Source of the DNA: Leucothrix mucor
GTDB taxonomy: Bacteria; Pseudomonadota; Gammaproteobacteria; Thiotrichales; Thiotrichaceae
Direction: 5' to 3'
Assembly (NCBI GenBank): GCA_011322515.1
Contig: DRMS01000278.1
Span: 1-8,172, forward strand
Length of the DNA stretch: 8,172 nucleotides
Under the pieces are notes generated by a model that saw nothing but the letters and a program-made list of their open reading frames with translations, made no database searches and was not told the origin of the DNA. Shown here piece after piece: positions 1-5,332 of the stretch. The position numbers and the translations under genes are program-made. The stretch's first letter is position 1, and every line of letters starts with the position of its first letter.

Positions 1-37
1 AAAGGATCTTCCCCTTTATATTCTGTTTGCTAACCCT

Positions 38-81
38 CGTTCCCATCGCTCTAGCGTAGGAATGCATATCGAGCATTCCTG
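38..81. repeat. Short dispersed-type palindromic repeat with two alternative hairpins
   Basis: Two overlapping inverted repeats share one arm. CGTTCC (38-43) pairs with GGAATG (59-64) around an inner CGCT/AGCG stem. Alternatively AGGAATGC (58-65) pairs perfectly with GCATTCCT (73-80) around a 7-nt loop. The two hairpins are mutually exclusive. The general form (a GTTCCCA...GGAATGCAT motif) resembles intergenic repeats I associate with gammaproteobacterial genomes; that is recall, not a search. Only one copy is in this window, so its status as a repeat is inferred. Confidence 0.4.
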
Positions 82-124
82 TTTATAACGGATTCTGTTG
101 GTGACTCTTATCATAGATTAATAC

Positions 125-292
125 GGCTACCAGTTTAAGGCGGGATAGTTTACGTTTCTGCTATTCACCTGCATCCTTCGACAAGCTCAGGAAACGGTGT
201 CCTGAGTCTACCGAAGGGCTAGTTCCCTGAGCTTGTCGAAGGGTGTGGGTTATTTGCCATGACGTTACTTGTCCCGCCTTAAGTTGGTAGCC
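125..292 (-). mobile_element. MITE-I copy A (168 bp, inverted orientation)
   Basis: This is a non-coding element bounded by GGCTACC (125-131) and GGTAGCC (286-292) within imperfect terminal inverted repeats of about 23 bp. It is the same length as copy C and matches it along its whole length when reverse-complemented, so it lies in the opposite orientation to the copies at 4417 and 7684. The centre holds the same three 18-bp units of the form CCCTTCG-N5-CTCAGG, here appearing in reverse order. The 8-bp flanks (ATTAATAC on the left, ATCTACTG on the right) do not form a convincing target duplication, unlike copy C. It lies downstream of glmS and could act as a 3' hairpin for that transcript. 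It encodes no protein and must have been moved by a transposase supplied in trans. Confidence 0.85.
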
Positions 293-328
293 ATCTACTG
301 CGGTTGTGAGATTTGTGGGTAATAATAT

Positions 329-346
329 GCCCTTAAGTTGATAGCC
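329..346 (-). repeat. Terminal fragment of MITE-I next to the glmS stop
   Basis: The 18 bases GCCCTTAAGTTGATAGCC match the end of copy A (CGCCTTAAGTTGGTAGCC, 275-292) at 16 of 18 positions. On the minus strand the fragment begins three bases after the glmS stop codon. It is probably a relic end of another MITE-I copy or of a one-ended rearrangement. Because it is short, chance similarity cannot be fully excluded, but the match covers the diagnostic TTAAG-TTG-TAGCC terminus in the right order. Confidence 0.5.
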
Positions 347-349
347 TGA

Positions 350-2182
350 TTACTCAACCGTTACCGACTTAGCCAAATTCCTTGGTTTATCGACGTCTGT
401 TCCTTTAAAAACAGCAACATGATAAGACAGCAACTGCAAAGGAATGGTATAAACAATGGGTGCTAAAATTTCAGGTACTTCATCCATTTCAATAATATGC
501 AGATTGTCTTTTGCTTCTATGCCTGCATTTTTATCAGCAAATATATACAGTACGCCACCACGCGAGCGGACTTCTTCTAAATTGGATTTTAATTTTTCAA
601 TTAAGTGAGTATTGGGTGCAACAGCAATAATGGGCATTTCACTGTCAACCAATGCTAATGGTCCATGCTTTAATTCACCAGCAGGATAGGCTTCTGCATG
701 GATATAAGAGAGTTCTTTAAGTTTGAGTGCGCCTTCCATTGCGATAGGGTATTGGTCGCCCCGACCCAAAAAGAGCGCATGATTTTTTTCAACAAAATGC
801 TCCGCTAATTGTTCAATTTCTTTTTCTTGCTCAATTGCTCGTTCTACTAAAATGGGTAATTTTTTTAGATTACTGACAATATTTTCTACTACCTGTAGCT
901 TATCACCATGCGCTTGTGCCAACATGCCAATGAGTAACTGTAAACAAACCAATTGTGTCGTAAAGGCTTTGGTTGATGCCACGCCAATTTCTGCGCCTGC
1001 CACCGTGAGCAATGAAAAATCTGACTCACGAATTAAAGAGCTTTCAGGAACATTACAAATGGTCAGTGTTGCGAGGGCATTATTTTCTTTGGCTTTTTCC
1101 AACGCTGCTAAGGTGTCAGCCGTTTCTCCTGATTGGGAGATGGTGACAAATAAAACACCATCACGTTTCGGTTGACGACGATAGCGATATTCACTAGCAA
1201 CTTCCACACTGCAGGGTAAGTCGGTCATGCTTTCTAACCAGTAACGAGCGGTTAACCCTGCGTGATAGCTGGTTCCACAGGCGATAATATGTACTTCTTT
1301 TACCTGTTCCAATGTTTCTAAAACATGTTCGCCTTCGATACATTGATTAATACGATCTCGACCTAAGCGACCTTCTAAGGTTTTTTGCACCGCTTGAGGT
1401 TGTTCATGAATTTCTTTATGCATATAGTGGCGAAATTCACCTAGATCAGAATCTAGTGAACAAGCTTTTGATTCGATAATCGGTCTTTCAACCGCATTAC
1501 CTTGGGCATCAAATATTTCAATCTCATAGCGAGATAGTTTTACTAAATCTCCATTTTCCAAATAAATAAAGCGATTGGTAACAGGGAGCATTGCTTGTAC
1601 ATCTGAACCTATAAAATGCTCTCCTAGACCCATGCCAATAATTAAAGGACTGCCTTCACGTACCGCAATCAACGTATCTGGCTCAAGAGGTGATATAACC
1701 CCCAAGGCATAAGCGCCACGTAAATGTTTAAGGGTTGCTTTTACCGCATCAAATAAGGACGATTCGGTTGCAAGGTTTGCATCAATAAGATGAGCGATGA
1801 CTTCGGTATCCGTTTCTGATTTGAATTCATAGCCTTTGGCAATTAGTTGCTCACGTAATGCTTCATAGTTTTCAATAATGCCATTATGCACCACGGCGAC
1901 ACGATCACTACTCATATGTGGGTGCGCATTACGCTCGGCTGGCTCACCGTGGGTTGCCCAGCGTGTATGCGAAATACCAACGGTTCCTTGTGTGGATTGT
2001 TGCTGTAATTTTTCTTCAAGTGCAATTACACGACCTAAGGCTCTAGTACGCTGAATTAGGTTGTCCGCATCTAATAATGCCACGCCTGCCGAGTCATAAC
2101 CGCGATATTCTAAACGTCGTAAACCTTCTAATAGTATTTCTGTTACGGGTCGTTGCGCGATTGCGCCGACAATGCCACACAT
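350..2182 (-). CDS. glmS: Glutamine--fructose-6-phosphate aminotransferase (isomerizing)
   Basis: GlmS converts fructose-6-phosphate and glutamine to glucosamine-6-phosphate, the entry step to UDP-GlcNAc, in the cytoplasm. The 610-residue product is essentially full length (E. coli 609). It starts MCGIVGAIAQ, so the nucleophile Cys is exposed after Met removal. The glutaminase domain (about 1-240) shows HTRWATHG at 72-79, HNG at 99-101 and DTEVIAHL at 125-132. Two SIS sugar-isomerase domains follow, with CGTSYHAG (302-309), SQSGETADT (349-357), GRGDQYPIAMEGALKLKE (473-490) and HAEAYPAGELKHGP (495-508, including the ring-opening His 506). The C-terminus ends DKPRNLAKSVTVE with the active-site Lys 605. 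The start is supported by AGAGGA six bases upstream. It follows glmU on the same strand, as in the E. coli glmUS operon, but the 181-bp gap is filled by a long palindromic element (2203-2363). No key residue is missing. Confidence 0.98.
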   Translation of the reverse strand: MCGIVGAIAQRPVTEILLEGLRRLEYRGYDSAGVALLDADNLIQRTRALGRVIALEEKLQQQSTQGTVGISHTRWATHGEPAERNAHPHMSSDRVAVVHNGIIENYEALREQLIAKGYEFKSETDTEVIAHLIDANLATESSLFDAVKATLKHLRGAYALGVISPLEPDTLIAVREGSPLIIGMGLGEHFIGSDVQAMLPVTNRFIYLENGDLVKLSRYEIEIFDAQGNAVERPIIESKACSLDSDLGEFRHYMHKEIHEQPQAVQKTLEGRLGRDRINQCIEGEHVLETLEQVKEVHIIACGTSYHAGLTARYWLESMTDLPCSVEVASEYRYRRQPKRDGVLFVTISQSGETADTLAALEKAKENNALATLTICNVPESSLIRESDFSLLTVAGAEIGVASTKAFTTQLVCLQLLIGMLAQAHGDKLQVVENIVSNLKKLPILVERAIEQEKEIEQLAEHFVEKNHALFLGRGDQYPIAMEGALKLKELSYIHAEAYPAGELKHGPLALVDSEMPIIAVAPNTHLIEKLKSNLEEVRSRGGVLYIFADKNAGIEAKDNLHIIEMDEVPEILAPIVYTIPLQLLSYHVAVFKGTDVDKPRNLAKSVTVE

Positions 2183-2188
2183 AGGTAT

Positions 2189-2194
2189 TCCTCT
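2189..2194 (-). promoter_or_regulatory. glmS ribosome binding site just outside MITE-II
   Basis: On the minus strand AGAGGA precedes the ATG by six bases. It lies only eight bases beyond the end of the palindromic element at 2203-2363. The Shine-Dalgarno sequence is therefore outside the hairpin but immediately 3' of it. A very stable stem at this place could affect ribosome loading or transcript cleavage; that effect is inference. Confidence 0.75.
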
Positions 2195-2202
2195 GAATCT
2201 TA

Positions 2203-2363
2203 GGAACGAGCACGAAACAACTTCCCGATCTCTAACTTGCCTTTTTATCTCAGCTTGGATGATCTCATTCGTTGCGTAGAGTGACTATGCGCCTCATCAG
2301 TTCATCCAATCTGAAATAAAAATTCTGCGTTAGAACTTCGGGAAGTTATTCCGTACACGTTCC
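2203..2363. mobile_element. MITE-II copy 1: intact ~161-bp palindromic element between glmU and glmS
   Basis: The two halves are inverted repeats along their whole length around a centre at about 2282. The outer 26 bases (starting GGAACG and running to AACTTCCCGA) match the reverse complement of the other end at 22 positions. The inner block TTTTTATCTCAGCTTGGATG matches TTTTTATTTCAGATTGGATG from the other arm. The apex is GCGTAG-AGTGA-CTATGC. A second copy lies at 4374-4696. I see no clear target duplication and no reading frame. Transcribed from glmU into glmS, it would form one long near-continuous hairpin, a plausible RNase III substrate, terminator or stabiliser; that role is inferred. 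The right end touches the glmU stop codon exactly. Confidence 0.85.
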
Positions 2364-3749
2364 TTATTTTTTAGTTTGTTTGACTGGACGCTTCCAGCCC
2401 TTAATAGTCACTTGCTTGGCACGACTGAATGTCAATTCATTAGCAGGTGTGTTTTTAGTAATTGTTGAACCAGCACCAATGGTAGCACCATCTCCAATCT
2501 CTACAGGGGCAACTAACTGTGAGTCTGATCCGATAAAGGCATCATTTCCAATAATGGTTTCAAATTTGTTGGCACCATCGTAATTGCAGGTAATGGTTCC
2601 TGCGCCAATATTAACATTTGAACCCATTTTAGTATCACCAATATAGGACAAATGGCTTACTTTACTGCCCTCGCCAATAATGGATTTTTTGATTTCAACA
2701 AAATTACCAACTTTGGCATTGGCTTTTAAGACGGCATTAGGGCGTAATCTTGCAAAGGGACCGACATGACAATGTTCACCTACATAAGCGTTTTCTAGGA
2801 CTGAATGGGGCTTAATGGTTGCATTATCGGCAATGATTGATGCGGTAATCACACAACCTGCTTCAATGGTGACATTGTTTCCCAATGTTACCTCACCAGT
2901 AAAGATGGTATTCACATCAATAAAGACATCTTTGCCAACGTGCAACTTGCCTCTAATATCAATGCGAGCAGGATCTGCCAGTGAAACACCTGCCAGCATT
3001 AATTTATTCGCTTGTTCTTTTTGATATTCACGTTCAAGTTGTGCTTGTTGGGTACGGTCATTGACTCCTTGCACTTCCATTGCATTATCACAACGAACCG
3101 CGTCAACATTGCCGCCTTCTGCCACAGCTGAAGCAATACAATCTGTTAAGTAGTATTCACCTTGCGCATTGTCAGGGCTTAGTAGGGATAACCAACGCTT
3201 AAGATCTTTACCTTTGGCGGCGATAAAGCCTGTATTGATCTCAGCTATCTTTTTAGTTTTTGCATCTGCATCTTTATCTTCGGTAATGCCTTGAATAGTA
3301 CCTTGCTCATTTCTAACAATGCGACCATATCCAGACGGGTCATCCAGTACGGTGGTTAATACGGTTAAATCAGCATGATGTAACGCATCGACAAGTGCTT
3401 GTAAAGTATCCGCTTTAATCAGCGGTACATCACCATAGGCAATAATCACCACACAATCATCATCCATCAAATCCCGTGCTTGATCAACCGCATGACCTGT
3501 GCCTTTTTGTTCTGCTTGTACCACCCAATTAATATGATCATTCGCAATGGTTTCCTTAACCAGCTCGCCGCCGTGTCCGTAGACAACAGTGATATTGCCT
3601 AGGCTGTTACTCGTCGATAATAAAGTTTGGCAACTAGCAATCACATGCTGCAACATCGGTTGCCCACCAATAGTATGCAAGACTTTAGGAAGCTCTGAAT
3701 ACATGCGAGTGCCTTTACCCGCGGCTAATATAATAGGAAATAGTTTCAT
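2364..3749 (-). CDS. glmU: Bifunctional UDP-GlcNAc pyrophosphorylase / glucosamine-1-phosphate N-acetyltransferase
   Basis: GlmU acetylates glucosamine-1-phosphate with acetyl-CoA and then transfers UMP from UTP to give UDP-GlcNAc for peptidoglycan and LPS. The 461-residue length fits the family (E. coli 456). The uridylyltransferase domain (about 1-230) shows LAAGKGTRM (8-16), QKGTGHA (81-87), YGDVPL (105-110) and GEYYLTD (197-203). A linker helix follows. The left-handed beta-helix acetyltransferase domain (about 255-455) shows hexapeptide repeats, PFARLRP (331-337), VGNFVEIKKS (347-356), SHLSYIGD (365-372, with the probable catalytic His 366) and IGAGTITCNYDG (381-392). The start is fixed by the canonical MKLFPIILAAGKGTRM. 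Oddly, no good Shine-Dalgarno is visible upstream (AAAACTCAACC-ATG). The stop codon TAA is contiguous with the end of MITE-II. glmS follows on the same strand. Confidence 0.98.
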   Translation of the reverse strand: MKLFPIILAAGKGTRMYSELPKVLHTIGGQPMLQHVIASCQTLLSTSNSLGNITVVYGHGGELVKETIANDHINWVVQAEQKGTGHAVDQARDLMDDDCVVIIAYGDVPLIKADTLQALVDALHHADLTVLTTVLDDPSGYGRIVRNEQGTIQGITEDKDADAKTKKIAEINTGFIAAKGKDLKRWLSLLSPDNAQGEYYLTDCIASAVAEGGNVDAVRCDNAMEVQGVNDRTQQAQLEREYQKEQANKLMLAGVSLADPARIDIRGKLHVGKDVFIDVNTIFTGEVTLGNNVTIEAGCVITASIIADNATIKPHSVLENAYVGEHCHVGPFARLRPNAVLKANAKVGNFVEIKKSIIGEGSKVSHLSYIGDTKMGSNVNIGAGTITCNYDGANKFETIIGNDAFIGSDSQLVAPVEIGDGATIGAGSTITKNTPANELTFSRAKQVTIKGWKRPVKQTKK

Positions 3750-3849
3750 GGTTGAGTTTTTAATGATGAATCGGTTACAGGAAGATAATAGTATAGAATA
3801 GAATCAGATAGGCATCAGTATTTGCTTGATAAAAGGATTTTAGATTAAT

Positions 3850-3878
3850 GTTTTATGCTTCAATTATTCGGTTGTCAG
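3850..3878 (-). promoter_or_regulatory. Candidate sigma-70 promoter for glmU
   Basis: On the minus strand CTGACA (3878-3873, five of six matches to TTGACA) is separated by 17 bases from TAAAAC (3855-3850, four of six matches to TATAAT). It would give a leader of about 95 bases before glmU. Other AT-rich hexamers nearer the gene, such as TATACT, lack a good -35 partner. This is pattern matching only. Confidence 0.3.
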
Positions 3879-3904
3879 CTTAAAGCAGAACAATTGCAAA
3901 ATAT

Positions 3905-3936
3905 CTGTAGAGGTGTTGCACGCAACGTCTCTACAG
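3905..3936. repeat. 32-bp near-perfect palindrome between the lipoprotein gene and glmU
   Basis: CTGTAGAG (3905-3912) and CTCTACAG (3929-3936) are exact inverted repeats. The pairing continues inward as TGTTGC/GCAACG-type bases to a 2-nt loop, giving 15 stem positions with two wobble or mismatch positions. On the minus strand, the direction of the lipoprotein transcript, the stem is followed by ATATTTT, so it could be a weak intrinsic terminator. The GTAGAGACGTTGC...GCAACGTCTCTAC form resembles short palindromes dispersed in several bacterial genomes (recall, not searched). There is one copy in this window. Confidence 0.5.
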
Positions 3937-3980
3937 TTAACCATTTGACTTAATAGTTTTTTTATTTATGAATACATTAG

Positions 3981-4292
3981 TTATTCAAGACAAGCATTTT
4001 TCCAAAAACCATAAACTTTAGGTTCTGCACAAGCGGTACAGGCATTAGAGTAGGTTTTATTCTCAGTCGATGGGCAGGGTGTTGTCACGCAACGAACACC
4101 TGTATCGACTTTGCTACAGACAGGTCGAAACTCTTTTGTACAGACTTCAGGGCGAGGATCTTTGCATTCCGTGTAAGTGCCAATAGGTGAAGATTTGGGT
4201 TTTGGATTTGTTACGGTCTTTTTATCTTGGCAGGAAATTAAAAAGATCAGACTGAGTATTCCCATAATGGATAGTTTAAGATGCGCTTTCAT
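3981..4292 (-). CDS. Small Kazal-like, cysteine-rich lipoprotein
   Basis: I prefer the ATG at 4292, giving 103 residues, over the upstream ATG at 4331. It yields a clean lipoprotein signal, MKAHLKL then a hydrophobic stretch and the lipobox L18-I-S-C21, whereas the longer start adds an acidic N-terminus. Gln follows the lipidated Cys, and there is no Asp at +2 to retain it in the inner membrane, so an outer-membrane location is likely. A Lys/Pro/Ser linker precedes a compact domain with eight cysteines (43, 51, 59, 68, 73, 85, 88, 101). The pattern C51-x7-C59 within RPVC, TYSNAC (80-85), C88 and a final C101 fits a Kazal-type protease-inhibitor fold. An insertion carrying two extra cysteines (68, 73) lies between the PVC and TYSN motifs. 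Inhibitor activity is inferred from the fold only. It is isolated, with long non-coding stretches on both sides. Confidence 0.75.
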   Translation of the reverse strand: MKAHLKLSIMGILSLIFLISCQDKKTVTNPKPKSSPIGTYTECKDPRPEVCTKEFRPVCSKVDTGVRCVTTPCPSTENKTYSNACTACAEPKVYGFWKNACLE

Positions 4293-4358
4293 TGTTTCGA
4301 TCTCTATTTTAATACATGCAGTTATTTGCATTAAAGATAGGCATTCTTCATTAAAAAT

Positions 4359-4379
4359 AAAAAGTAGCCTATACTTTTT
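4359..4379. terminator. A/T-rich hairpin with T tract, possible weak terminator
   Basis: AAAAAGTA (4359-4366) pairs perfectly with TACTTTTT (4372-4379) around a five-base loop, and T/A runs flank it on both strands. It lies between the L,D-transpeptidase unit and the lipoprotein gene, at the truncated edge of MITE-II copy 2. The stem has few G-C pairs, so it is a weak candidate. It could equally be part of the lipoprotein promoter region. Confidence 0.3.
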
Positions 4380-4416
4380 TATCCCAGCTTGGATGATCTC
4401 ATTCGTTGCCTAGAGT

Positions 4417-4608
4417 GGCTACCAACTTAAGGTGGGACAAGTAAAGTCATAGCAAACAACCCGCACCCTTCGACAAGCTCAGGGAACTAGCCCTTCGGTA
4501 GACTCAGGACACCGCCCCTTCGGTAGACTCAGGACACCGCTTCCTGAGCTTGTCGAAGGTGCGGGTGAATAGCAGAAACAGTAACTGTCCCACCTTAAAC
4601 TGGTAGCC
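4417..4608 (+). mobile_element. MITE-I copy B (192 bp), nested inside MITE-II
   Basis: The ends GGCTACC (4417-4423) and GGTAGCC (4602-4608) lie in 23-bp terminal inverted repeats with two mismatches. The flanking octamers are CCTAGAGT (4409-4416) and TGTAGAGT (4609-4616). The uninterrupted MITE-II at 2275-2282 reads CGTAGAGT, so each flank differs from the ancestral target by one base, consistent with an 8-bp target duplication. The element is longer than copies A and C because of a 25-bp internal tandem duplication (4491-4540), offset by a one-base deletion in a G run. Confidence 0.92.
4491..4540 (+). repeat. Exact 2 x 25-bp tandem duplication inside MITE-I copy B
   Basis: Bases 4491-4515 and 4516-4540 are identical; each begins CCCTTCGGTAGACTCAGG and ends ACACCGC. 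Copies A and C have one such unit. The duplication is therefore specific to copy B in this window and probably arose by slippage or unequal exchange after the element formed. Confidence 0.95.
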
Positions 4609-4696
4609 TGTAGAGTGACTATGCGCCCTATGAGTTTATCCAATCTGAAATAAAAATTCTGCGTTAGAACTTCGGGAAGTTATTCCGTGCTCATTC

Positions 4697-5332
4697 CTAA
4701 GGAAGAATAACAACTAAAGTGCCCACAGGGATAGTTTGGTAAAGATCAATAACATCCTGATTATTCATACGAATACAACCATGTGATGCGGGTGAGCCTA
4801 AGCGTCCTTCCTCATCGGTACCATGAATATAAATATAGCGACGATGAGAATCGACCTTGCCCCCCTTATTTTTCCCTTTTTCAAGCCCTGATAGCCAAAG
4901 AATACGCGTGGTTACATTATCAGCCTTACTACGCTTTCCTACTTCGGTAAGAATTTTAGCAACCCTACCTGTATTCGCACGCGCTCTAAAAATAGTGCCT
5001 ATTTTTGCATTGTTTCCATATTTCTGTTTGACAATATGTACACCAAGTGGTGTTTTATCGCTACCTGCTTTACTACCAAGACCATACTCTGATGTGGATA
5101 TAATGTATTGCTTAATGATCATTCCATTATGCAATAAATATTGCTTTTGCTCAGAAGCATGAATGATGACAACATATTCGGAGGAATATTGGCTAAAACG
5201 TTGTGCTAAATCATCCATAACGGGAGCAAAATAATTCCTTGGAACCATATCTTGCCTATTTTCTTGAGCGGAATGAACAGAAACCACGCTCAGACTAGTC
5301 GTTAGAAACAAGGTCAAGAGGAGCCATTTCAT
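4697..5332 (-). CDS. Periplasmic L,D-transpeptidase (YkuD domain)
   Basis: L,D-transpeptidases cross-link meso-diaminopimelate residues of peptidoglycan or attach proteins to it, using an active-site cysteine in the periplasm. From the ATG at 5332 the product has 211 residues and opens with a Sec signal peptide (MKWLLLTLFLTTSLSVV, cleavage probably near residues 21-23). A YkuD domain follows from about residue 50 to the end. The signature is H170-G then SHGC-x-R (183-188), with catalytic Cys 186 and the conserved Arg 188. There is no LysM or other binding domain. An upstream GTG at 5359 would extend it by nine residues and has a weak AGAGAA seven bases before it, but would lengthen the overlap. 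Even with the ATG it overlaps the end of purF by 38 bp, suggesting translational coupling in the cvpA-purF unit. The substrate is not determinable from the sequence. Confidence 0.9.
   Translation of the reverse strand: MKWLLLTLFLTTSLSVVSVHSAQENRQDMVPRNYFAPVMDDLAQRFSQYSSEYVVIIHASEQKQYLLHNGMIIKQYIISTSEYGLGSKAGSDKTPLGVHIVKQKYGNNAKIGTIFRARANTGRVAKILTEVGKRSKADNVTTRILWLSGLEKGKNKGGKVDSHRRYIYIHGTDEEGRLGSPASHGCIRMNNQDVIDLYQTIPVGTLVVILP

Larger units (their letters stand above)
4374..4696. mobile_element. MITE-II copy 2: left-truncated and interrupted by MITE-I
   Basis: Bases 4374-4416 and 4609-4696 together match copy 1 (2241-2363) with only scattered differences. They are split by a 192-bp MITE-I at 4417-4608. 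The outer ~37 bases of the left arm present in copy 1 are missing here, so this copy can no longer form the complete terminal pairing. The right end (GGAATGAGCACGG on the minus strand) touches the stop codon of the L,D-transpeptidase gene, in the same orientation as copy 1 touches the glmU stop. It fills most of the 400-bp gap between that gene and the lipoprotein gene. Confidence 0.85.

Noticed and set aside
852..1175. Open frame of 107 codons on the opposite strand inside glmS
   Set aside because: It is a shadow of a highly conserved coding region, has no protein-like features and has no upstream ribosome site. Similar antisense frames in glmU, purF and the L,D-transpeptidase gene were dismissed for the same reason.
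2183..2363. glmS leader considered as a glmS ribozyme or riboswitch
   Set aside because: The glmS ribozyme is a Firmicutes feature with a multi-pseudoknot core. This gap is a simple long palindrome that also occurs elsewhere in the window, so it is a mobile repeat.
4293..4331. Upstream ATG for the lipoprotein gene adding 13 residues
   Set aside because: The extension (MQITACIKIEIET) would put acidic residues before the signal peptide and has no Shine-Dalgarno, whereas the internal ATG gives a classical lipoprotein signal.
4417..4608. MITE-I repeats considered as a CRISPR array
   Set aside because: The repeated units are directly adjacent or inverted, with no regular unique spacers, and the whole is bounded by transposon-type ends with a target duplication.
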